A stretch of DNA of 17,839 nucleotides from an uncultured Collinsella sp. (GTDB taxonomy: Bacteria; Actinomycetota; Coriobacteriia; Coriobacteriales; Coriobacteriaceae), in the NCBI GenBank assembly GCA_900542945.1, contig UQPI01000046.1:1-17839 (forward strand). The letters run 5' to 3'. Below are positions 1 to 5,612 of this stretch, piece by piece. Each line of letters begins with the position of its first letter. Position 1 is the first letter of the stretch. Below the pieces are notes generated by a model that was given only the letters and a program-made list of their open reading frames with translations, had not been told where the DNA came from and made no database searches. The translations under genes were made by a program, and so were the position numbers.

Positions 1-317
1 AAAGTGTTAAAGCGTTTCAACATAATAACGGAGCCCTAGCCTTCCCTCCCGACAGCAGCGAAGGCTAGATTATAGGAGCAATCGCCCAAAGAATACGACC
101 CGCTCAGTCTATAAATTGTTTTTGTTTTAGCAATATATGTTTGACAATACGTTTATAAAAGGATACTTTATAGTAAATAACATGCATGCAGCAAATAGCG
201 TTATTCATTTTGTTAGAAATTGACCATGCGGTTATTGCAGCTGCATGTACTGCAACGTTCAGCGTAATTCTCCGCACGAAGCAGAAGACGGCTCCAATTC
301 GATCGAGGCGATGACGC
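1..317. other. AT-richer leader region without a confident gene
   Basis: This stretch is visibly richer in A and T than the rest of the window. It contains an 8-base inverted repeat (ctagcctt at 36-43, aaggctag at 61-68) with no T-run after it on either strand. A weak promoter-like pair is present: TTGACA at 141-146 and TACTTT at 164-169 with a 17-base spacer, although the second element matches the -10 consensus at only three positions. From an ATG at 186 a 42-codon frame with a hydrophobic N-terminal half runs to TGA at 312-314. It is in the same frame as the gene starting at 318, and I see no ribosome binding site for it. I do not call it as a gene. Confidence 0.4.
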
Positions 318-857
318 GTGATAGCTACTGGTCCTAAATCGAGCAAGACAGCTACAAACGAATATCGAATCTCAATTGAAGGCAACCCTTATCCGCATGC
401 TCTAGCTCTCATCAACCCAGCGGGAGACAACCTCAACATCAAAAGACATGGGTTCACGGGTCCACTAGGACAGCTATTGAGTCTTAAATATACCGTTTAT
501 GACGATGCAAATGAAAAACTCTTTACTGTCGTCGACGGTGGTTTTAGTAACATGCCCAGGGTTGCGCTCATCATCGAACACAAGGAAGTTGCGGTGTTCG
601 ATTACGGACTAAACAGACTTGAGATGAAGTGCGTAACGAACATACCGAATTACACAATAAAAGGTAACTTCCTATTTGGAGATTACGATATATTCAGCCA
701 GCGGGAAGTGAAGCTATCTTCAGTTATCGTCCTTCAATGTGGTAAACAATCGTGCTTTAGCATACAGGTTTTGGATAAAGCCGAATTAGCCGCCGCAATT
801 GGAATACCTACAGCCATTGCCCTTCTTAGGGCTCGGATTGAAGAGCATCTCGAATAA
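318..857 (+). CDS. LURP-one-related / YxjI-like (Tubby C-terminal-like fold) protein
   Basis: A 179-residue soluble protein with no signal peptide or membrane segment. The middle and C-terminal part (about residues 50-170) alternates short beta-strand-like stretches and carries a YTIKGNFLFGDYDIF segment, a YDD turn near residue 60 and a C-terminal helix of small hydrophobic residues. This is the pattern of the LURP-one-related/YxjI family, a 12-stranded barrel around a central helix. The biochemical role of bacterial members is poorly defined, so no function is claimed. The frame opens just after TGA at 312-314 and its only reasonable start is GTG at 318, with GAGG about ten bases upstream. 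Base composition is lower in GC than all other genes here, which suggests recent acquisition. The gene stands alone and converges on the membrane-protein gene to its right. Family assignment is by eye and moderate. Confidence 0.6.
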   Translation: MIATGPKSSKTATNEYRISIEGNPYPHALALINPAGDNLNIKRHGFTGPLGQLLSLKYTVYDDANEKLFTVVDGGFSNMPRVALIIEHKEVAVFDYGLNRLEMKCVTNIPNYTIKGNFLFGDYDIFSQREVKLSSVIVLQCGKQSCFSIQVLDKAELAAAIGIPTAIALLRARIEEHLE

Positions 858-870
858 ATCGCAAAAAGTA

Positions 871-929
871 GTTCGTAACAACATTCAGGAGCTAGATAGT
901 TTTTCTGGCTCCTGAATGTTGTTACGAAC
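871..929 (-). terminator. Long perfect hairpin terminator
   Basis: Two 22-base arms (871-892 and 908-929) are exact reverse complements around a 15-base loop. On the minus strand the hairpin is followed by CTTTTTGC (tract at 862-869), as expected of an intrinsic terminator for the minus-strand gene ending at 937. On the plus strand no T-run follows, so it would act on the plus-strand gene only as an mRNA 3' end barrier. A perfect 22-bp stem is longer than most terminators need, so an origin as a small mobile repeat is possible. Confidence 0.65.
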
Positions 930-936
930 ATGCACC

Positions 937-1656
937 TTAGCGCTTAAGGCTCGCGGTCTGCCAGTCAGCTATGATGCGGGCCCATTTCCTGTGCAAGTCG
1001 CGCTCGCGGTCGATGAACATGATGGCAAACGCGATAAACAGCAGCACGCTCGCCACGACGATGGCGTGCAGCCCCATGCGCTCAATACACCAGTTGCCCA
1101 GCACGGCGCCAAACACAAAGGTGAAGATCACGCCAAAGTACAGCGCGCCGTTTTCCAAAAAGCCGCGCTTGTGGGTGATGATGTAGTCGTCCACGTTTTG
1201 CAGCGCGTTGCGCAAGTTGCCGATGCACATGGTCGTAGCGATGCCGTGACCGTGGATCTTGCGGAAGCTCTCGACTTGCATACCGCAGGCAAACGAAGTG
1301 AGGCAGTTGGCGAGCAGGTTGTAACCGCCGCCGGGGATAAAGCTCACGCCTAGCAAGATGACGGCTTCAAAGAACACCGTCACTTGGCGCCAGTGAATCA
1401 CACTGCCAAATCGCTCGTGAACCAGGTCGGCAAGCATAATGCCCACGGCAAACGACACCACGGGAAAGAAATAGCGTCCCGCCAGCGCCCAGTTGCCTTC
1501 CGAGATGCTCACGCCCACGAGCAGGATGTTGCCCGTCTGCGCGTTTGCGAAAACATGGTCGCGCCCAATGTACGAATACACATCCATAAAGCCACCGGCG
1601 AGCGCCAAGATGATGCCCAGCTCAATAGATTCCGATATCTGTTTGGCACGCTGCAT
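937..1656 (-). CDS. DUF1275 (YoaK-family) integral membrane protein
   Basis: A 239-residue protein that is mostly hydrophobic, with about six predicted membrane segments. The N-terminal part has the family's hallmark pattern: a GG..D motif in the first segment (LALAGGFMDVYSY, about residues 16-28), then a conserved QTGN shortly after. A later GN-R-N stretch follows CIGNLRNALQ. DUF1275/YoaK proteins are widespread and of unknown function; transport has been suggested for them, but nothing here shows a substrate. The start is ATG at 1656 because AAGGAGG (complement of 1667-1673) sits ten bases upstream. The frame is open 81 codons further but has no membrane-protein character there. The gene is divergent from the radical SAM gene at 1919 and ends in the long hairpin at 871-929. 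Confidence 0.85.
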   Translation of the reverse strand: MQRAKQISESIELGIILALAGGFMDVYSYIGRDHVFANAQTGNILLVGVSISEGNWALAGRYFFPVVSFAVGIMLADLVHERFGSVIHWRQVTVFFEAVILLGVSFIPGGGYNLLANCLTSFACGMQVESFRKIHGHGIATTMCIGNLRNALQNVDDYIITHKRGFLENGALYFGVIFTFVFGAVLGNWCIERMGLHAIVVASVLLFIAFAIMFIDRERDLHRKWARIIADWQTASLKR

Positions 1657-1847
1657 CGTCGTGCATCCTCCTTGTTGACGACTCTCTCGTGCGTTGGCGG
1701 ACATATAGCCGCCGTTCATACTGTAACCCATTGACAACATGGCATGCGCGCGAGACGGGTTCTCCAACGCGCAGATACACAGTCTGGAAACAAACGGCGG
1801 ATACAGCACCTGCATCGACACGCCGATCCGCCAGCTCATGTACTCCC

Positions 1848-1887
1848 CCAGTCTTTTTAGCCCCGTCCCAAAAAGACTGGTTACAAT
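1848..1887 (+). promoter_or_regulatory. Palindrome next to a -10-like element upstream of the YgiQ-type gene
   Basis: An exact 11-base inverted repeat (CCAGTCTTTTT at 1848-1858, AAAAAGACTGG at 1870-1880) is followed two bases later by TACAAT (1882-1887), a good -10 match 32 bases before the GTG start. The palindrome lies where the -35 element would be and no TTGACA-like box is visible, so it may be an operator or an activator site. It could also be a dispersed repeat: its minus-strand reading contains GGGACGGGG, similar to the GGGGAC words elsewhere in the window. Confidence 0.35.
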
Positions 1888-1918
1888 TACGTGCAGCATA
1901 CAAACACCGGGAGGGATC

Positions 1919-4060
1919 GTGGCAAAAAAGCCTCAGCACGCTCAGAATAACCAGCGCAGTCAGCAGGGCAAACAGGGCCAGCAGCAAAAGCGCAGCGGCA
2001 AGGCCCAGGGCGGCCACGCCGCTCATACCCCGGCAGCGCCCGCCCGTCCCTGGCGCCCGGGCCGCGATAAGTTCCTCCCCGTCAGCCGCGCCGATATGGA
2101 CGCGCGCGGTTGGGACCAGTGTGACTTCGTCTACATTTGCGGCGACGCCTACGTGGACCACCCTAGCTTTGGTATGGCCATCGTCAGCCGCGTGCTCGAC
2201 GCGCACGGCTACAAAGTGGGCATTATCTGCCAACCCGACTGGACCGACCCCGCCAGCATCACCGTGCTCGGCGAGCCGCGCTTGGGCTTTCTCGTCAGCG
2301 CCGGCAACATGGACTCCATGGTCAACCACTACTCGGTGACCAAGCACCGCCGCCACACCGACGCCTATACTCCCGGTGGCGAAGAGGGGCGCCGCCCCAA
2401 TCGTGCCGTCACGGTCTACGGCAACCTCATCCGTCAGACGTTCAAGGACGCCCCCATCATCATCGGCGGCATCGAGGCAAGCCTGCGTCGCCTGGCCCAC
2501 TACGACTACTGGCAGGACAAACTCAAGCGCTCGGTGCTGCTCGACTCGGGTGCCGACATCCTCATCTACGGCATGGGCGAGCACGCGATCGTCGAGATCG
2601 CCGATGCGCTCGACGCGGGCCTGCCCATCGATCAGATCACCTATATCAACGGCACCGTCTACCGCACGGGTTCGCTCGACGAGGTCTACGACTACGACCT
2701 GCTGCCCAGCTGGGACGACCTTGCCGCCGACAAGCTCAACTACGCGCGCAGCTTTAACGTGCAGCAGCAGAATATGGACCCCATCACCGGACATCGCCTG
2801 GTAGAGCCCTACCCCAACAGCGTCTATGTGGTACAGAACCCGCCGTCGGCGACGCTCACCACCGACGAGATGGACGAGGTGGCCGAGCTCCCCTACGCAC
2901 GCGATTGGCATCCCGACTACGACGCGGCGGGCGGCGTGCCGGCCTTTGCCGAGATCAAGTTTTCCATTAGCTCCAACCGCGGCTGTTTTGGCGAGTGCTC
3001 GTTTTGCGCCCTCACCTTCCACCAGGGCCGCGTGCTGCAGATGCGCAGCCACGATTCGATCGTGCGCGAGGCCGAGCTGCTCACACGCGATCCCGAGTTT
3101 AAGGGCTATATCAACGACGTGGGTGGACCGACGGCCAACTTCAGCCGCCCGGCCTGCGACAAGCAGCTCAAGCACGGCGTATGCAAGAACAAGCGCTGCC
3201 TGTGGCCGAGCGTGTGCAAGAACATGGTGGTCGACGAGAGCGGCTACACGCAGCTGCTGCGCGACCTGCGCCAGCTGCCGGGCGTCAAGAAGGTCTTCGT
3301 GCGCAGCGGCATCCGCTTCGACTACACCATGGCCGATGCCTCGGACGAGTTTTTACGCGAGCTGCTGGAGCACCATGTCTCGGGCCAGCTACGCGTGGCA
3401 CCCGAGCACGTGAGCGATGCCGTGCTGTCCGTGATGGGCAAGCCGAGCCGCGCTGTCTACGACGCGTTCTGCCGTAAATTTGAACGTTTGAATCGCGAAT
3501 ACGGACTCAAGCAGTACGTGGTGCCGTACCTGATCTCGAGCCACCCCGGTTCAACGATGAAGGAAGCCGTGGACCTTGCCGAGGCCGTGCGCGACATGGG
3601 CTACATGCCCGAGCAGGTGCAGGACTTCTACCCCACCCCGTCCACCATGTCGACCTGCATGTACTACACCGGCGTGGACCCGCGCACCATGGAGCCGATC
3701 TATGTAGCGCGCGACCCGCACGAGAAGGCCATGCAGCGCGCGCTCATCCAGTATCGCAAGCCCGAGAACTACAAGCTCGTGCGCGAGGCGCTGGAGAAGG
3801 CCGGCCGCCGCGATCTGATTGGCTACACCAAGCATTGCCTGATCCGTCCCGTACCGCCACGCCCGGGCGAAACATCTGCCGGCGGTGGGCATGGCACCGG
3901 CAAGAAGGGCGGCAAGGCCCACGGTGGTGTTGGCGGTGCTGGCAAGGGGCCTAAGGGCAGCAAGGGGCACGGTGGCATGTCGCGCGCACAGAACACTGCC
4001 GGTCGCAACCGTGCGGCCCAGGGACGACAGGGCGCCAACGGCGGCGGCAGGCGCAACTAG
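1919..4060 (+). CDS. YgiQ-family radical SAM protein (UPF0313)
   Basis: A 713-residue protein. Order of parts: a basic, glutamine-rich N-terminal tail (residues 1-50); the YgiQ N-terminal domain; a radical SAM core with the CxxxCxxC cluster motif at Cys356, Cys360 and Cys363 inside GCFGECSFC; a YgiQ-type C-terminal region; and a final tail of about 60 residues made almost only of Gly, Lys, Arg, Ser, His and Asn. The three cysteines hold the [4Fe-4S] cluster that cleaves S-adenosylmethionine. The substrate of the YgiQ family is not established. The start is GTG at 1919, with GGGAGGG ending three bases upstream; the frame continues upstream to 1739 but those codons do not look coding. The two low-complexity tails resemble RNA-binding tails, which is inference. 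The gene converges on the CPBP gene across the repeats at 4115-4220. Confidence 0.9.
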   Translation: MAKKPQHAQNNQRSQQGKQGQQQKRSGKAQGGHAAHTPAAPARPWRPGRDKFLPVSRADMDARGWDQCDFVYICGDAYVDHPSFGMAIVSRVLDAHGYKVGIICQPDWTDPASITVLGEPRLGFLVSAGNMDSMVNHYSVTKHRRHTDAYTPGGEEGRRPNRAVTVYGNLIRQTFKDAPIIIGGIEASLRRLAHYDYWQDKLKRSVLLDSGADILIYGMGEHAIVEIADALDAGLPIDQITYINGTVYRTGSLDEVYDYDLLPSWDDLAADKLNYARSFNVQQQNMDPITGHRLVEPYPNSVYVVQNPPSATLTTDEMDEVAELPYARDWHPDYDAAGGVPAFAEIKFSISSNRGCFGECSFCALTFHQGRVLQMRSHDSIVREAELLTRDPEFKGYINDVGGPTANFSRPACDKQLKHGVCKNKRCLWPSVCKNMVVDESGYTQLLRDLRQLPGVKKVFVRSGIRFDYTMADASDEFLRELLEHHVSGQLRVAPEHVSDAVLSVMGKPSRAVYDAFCRKFERLNREYGLKQYVVPYLISSHPGSTMKEAVDLAEAVRDMGYMPEQVQDFYPTPSTMSTCMYYTGVDPRTMEPIYVARDPHEKAMQRALIQYRKPENYKLVREALEKAGRRDLIGYTKHCLIRPVPPRPGETSAGGGHGTGKKGGKAHGGVGGAGKGPKGSKGHGGMSRAQNTAGRNRAAQGRQGANGGGRRN

Positions 4061-4114
4061 CGCGGCGAGGGCCAGCCGGCGTCTCATGGCCAGCCGTCGT
4101 CCCCTCATCGGCCA

Positions 4115-4220
4115 AGCGTGTTTTCCCTAGGGGGAACACGCTTGGACTGTCTCTAGTCGTGATTTCCCTAGGGGGAACACGCTCAGACGCACCTAGCCGT
4201 GTTTTCCTTAGGGGAATCAC
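4115..4220. repeat. Three palindromic repeats between convergent genes
   Basis: Three near-identical 23-24-base units lie at 4117-4140, 4158-4181 and 4198-4220, with starts 41 and 40 bases apart. Each reads roughly CGTG-TTTCCCTAGGGGGAA-CACG and can fold on itself. In the first unit the palindrome extends to AAGCGTG/CACGCTT (4115-4142). The third unit is the most degraded (CTTAGGGG and ATCAC). They fill the gap between the 3' ends of the YgiQ-type gene (4060) and the CPBP gene (4223). Serial hairpins acting as a bidirectional terminator or mRNA 3' end protector are the simplest reading; a protein-binding array spaced about four helical turns apart is another. Confidence 0.8.
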
Positions 4221-4222
4221 AT

Positions 4223-5125
4223 TTACCGACGGGAGCGAGCCAGCTGGCACGTCAGCTTGAGCGACCTCATCGCCTCTACCAGTACGAAGCCGGCGATCGC
4301 GACCGTAATTATCACGTCGAGCGGCGTGTTCGCAAACCACAGCAGGCCCATGAGGTACGACCCGGCGTTAAAGGCAAAGTGCAGCAGAATCGTGTAGCGG
4401 AGCTTTCCGGTGGTCACGAGCACCCAGCCAAAGACCAGACCGGCGGCGCCGGCGTAGCAGCCCTGCACCCAGTTCATATGCATAAAGCCAAAGACCGCCG
4501 CCTGCAGCACAATCGCCGCGGCGATGCCACGCTTGTCCGGCGCCGCCCAGGGCACCATGGCGCCGTCTTGCGCGTTCGCGCGACGCCGGCGTTTCCAGAG
4601 CGGACGGCACTGCGGGTTAAACGCTCGGAGCGAAAACTCAAAAATGATACCGCGCACCAGCAGCTCCTCGCAAAACGGAGCGCCGAGCACCGTAGTCAGG
4701 ACGGCGAGATAGCTCGTGTCGCCCATGCCCGTTTCCTCGACGAGCTCGCTATAGTCTGCCGCGACCTCGGGCAGCAGCGACAGCACGCCATCGCATAGGT
4801 AGCTAATGACCACCTGCATGGATAGACCGATCACGATAACGCAGACAATGCGCTTCCATGCCGCACTTACTCCCCCACCGAGCGGGCGCTCACCTTGCCG
4901 GCGCGTCAGGAAGGAGCGCGGCCACAAATAACGCCACCACACCAGCGCCATCAAAAACGATGCCGTCTGAGCGGCGGCCTGGAACCATTGAATATCGAGG
5001 TTGTCGATCGGGAAACCCGTCAGCAGCGACACGGCATCGAGAACTGAAAACAGAACCACGCTCAGGGCTATATCGGCAGCGACAACGCCAAAACAGGCAA
5101 GCGTCCAAACCAGCGCATTGAGCAT
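4223..5125 (-). CDS. CPBP-family intramembrane metalloprotease
   Basis: A 300-residue protein with about eight hydrophobic segments. It carries the three motifs of the CPBP/Abi (Rce1-like) family: EELLVR with Glu153, Glu154 and Arg158; FMHMNW with His216; and HFAFN with His249 and Asn253. These residues bind the metal and water in the Rce1 fold, so an active membrane protease is expected. Bacterial members are linked to processing of peptides or bacteriocin immunity, but no bacteriocin gene is nearby. The start is ATG at 5125, with GGGAGGAGG (complement of 5131-5139) five bases upstream. Between the second and third membrane regions there is a basic stretch (KRRRRANAQ). The gene lies downstream of the antitoxin gene, separated by a repeat, and probably has its own promoter within or near that repeat. 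Confidence 0.88.
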   Translation of the reverse strand: MLNALVWTLACFGVVAADIALSVVLFSVLDAVSLLTGFPIDNLDIQWFQAAAQTASFLMALVWWRYLWPRSFLTRRQGERPLGGGVSAAWKRIVCVIVIGLSMQVVISYLCDGVLSLLPEVAADYSELVEETGMGDTSYLAVLTTVLGAPFCEELLVRGIIFEFSLRAFNPQCRPLWKRRRRANAQDGAMVPWAAPDKRGIAAAIVLQAAVFGFMHMNWVQGCYAGAAGLVFGWVLVTTGKLRYTILLHFAFNAGSYLMGLLWFANTPLDVIITVAIAGFVLVEAMRSLKLTCQLARSRR

Positions 5126-5154
5126 GCCAACCTCCTCCCGACAGGTAGTCATTA

Positions 5155-5221
5155 AAGAACGTCCCCAACGACTAGTCATTGGGGACGTTCTTCTACGACT
5201 AGTTGTTGGGGACAGTCTTTG
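5155..5221. repeat. GGGGAC repeat cluster: inverted pair plus 27-base direct repeat
   Basis: An exact 14-base inverted repeat (5155-5168 AAGAACGTCCCCAA, 5179-5192 TTGGGGACGTTCTT) flanks a 10-base loop. The right arm belongs to a 27-base unit, ACGACTAGT-CATTGGGGACGTTCTT (5168-5194), that recurs directly as ACGACTAGT-TGTTGGGGACAGTCTTT (5195-5221). The GGGGAC cores at 5181 and 5208 are exactly 27 bases apart. A similar series with the same core and spacing lies at 16655-16716. The layout resembles REP-like palindromic units mobilised by IS200-type REP transposases; no transposase is present in the window. Confidence 0.8.
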
Positions 5222-5397
5222 CCAAAGGCCCCGTTGGGTGAGATGTCGAACGGGAAGGTGCCGCAGCGATTGAACGCGGCGATAAACATGCGGATGGCGT
5301 TGGACGGCGTGGTGCCCACGAGCTGGGTTGCCGCCGCGAAGGCTGCCTTCTCCTCGGGCAAGACCTTCGCGACTACGGGGGTCATGTGTTCTGCCAT
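5176..5397 (-). CDS. Orphan RelB/DinJ-type antitoxin with altered C-terminus
   Basis: A 73-residue protein. Residues 1-50 fit the ribbon-helix-helix RelB/DinJ antitoxin family: a short beta strand (TPVVAKVLP), then two helices with the turn GTTPSNAIRMFI, then the family's FPFDI-PN segment. In DinJ-type proteins a C-terminal helix that wraps the toxin follows. Here the last 15 or so residues (KDCPQQLVVEERPQ) are encoded by the GGGGAC repeat, and the stop (5176-5178) lies inside it, so the normal toxin-binding tail seems lost. No RelE/YafQ-type toxin gene follows; the next gene, 50 bases on, is the CPBP protease. The start is ATG at 5397, with AAGGAAG upstream. DNA binding may be retained and toxin neutralisation is unlikely, which is inference. 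Confidence 0.7.
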   Translation of the reverse strand: MAEHMTPVVAKVLPEEKAAFAAATQLVGTTPSNAIRMFIAAFNRCGTFPFDISPNGAFGKDCPQQLVVEERPQ

Positions 5398-5432
5398 GGC
5401 GCTTCCTTTTTGAAACGACGGTAGTGCGGATA

Positions 5433-5489
5433 GATGCGGGCCACGCGGCTGGGCGACGGGCTGTGAAGGCAACCCGATTGGCCCGCATC
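5433..5489 (-). promoter_or_regulatory. Structured leader RNA upstream of the antitoxin gene
   Basis: On the minus strand, 36-92 bases before the antitoxin start, an exact 11-bp stem (5479-5489 with 5433-5443, GATGCGGGCCA) encloses a second 7-bp hairpin (5470-5476 with 5457-5463, CGGGUUG/CAGCCCG including one G-U pair) with a 6-base loop and then about 13 unpaired bases. There is no T-run, so it is not a simple terminator. It could be an RNA regulatory element or a DNA palindrome bound by protein. Confidence 0.4.
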
Positions 5490-5510
5490 CGGAGTTTGTT
5501 TCTGCGGCGT

Positions 5511-5540
5511 TGGTATTACTTGGTATCACTAAGTATTACC
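5511..5540. promoter_or_regulatory. Operator-like repeats upstream of the antitoxin gene
   Basis: TGGTATTACT (5511-5520) is repeated immediately as TGGTATCACT (5521-5530) and followed by AAGTATTACC (5531-5540), giving an imperfect dyad over 5512-5540 with ends GGTATTACTT and AAGTATTACC. Antitoxins of the ribbon-helix-helix class usually bind short repeated half-sites at their own promoter. The site lies about 115 bases upstream of the start, before the structured leader. No convincing -35/-10 pair was identified. Confidence 0.4.
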
Positions 5541-5560
5541 CCGCAGATAGAATACCACAC

Positions 5561-5598
5561 CTGACCCCATGGGGACGGAGGAAAACGGATCATTTTGT
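5561..5598. repeat. Probable dispersed repeat at the 3' end of the ABC operon
   Basis: A 10-base palindrome CCCCATGGGG (5565-5574) leads into GGGGACGGAGGAAAACGG (5571-5588) and a T-rich end. The GGGGAC word links it to the other repeat clusters. From memory, this GGGGACGGAGG-type word recurs between genes in Coriobacteriia; I cannot check that here. It lies 15 or more bases past the stop of the permease-ATPase gene and may act as its transcript end, although no proper T-run follows the palindrome. Confidence 0.4.
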
Positions 5599-5612
5599 TG
5601 CTGAGTTAGTAT

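Noticed and set aside
312..314. TGA read as selenocysteine or readthrough codon
   Set aside because: No SECIS-like hairpin or cysteine-homolog context is visible; chance or a plain nonsense codon is simpler.
1622..3175. Long minus-strand open frame of 517 codons
   Set aside because: It lies opposite the ygiQ-type gene, whose codon usage and motifs are convincing; the antisense product is low-complexity Val/Ala/Gly/Asp sequence without any domain.
4115..4220. Possible CRISPR array
   Set aside because: There are only three units, each self-complementary and imperfect, with 16-17-base spacers and no cas genes nearby.
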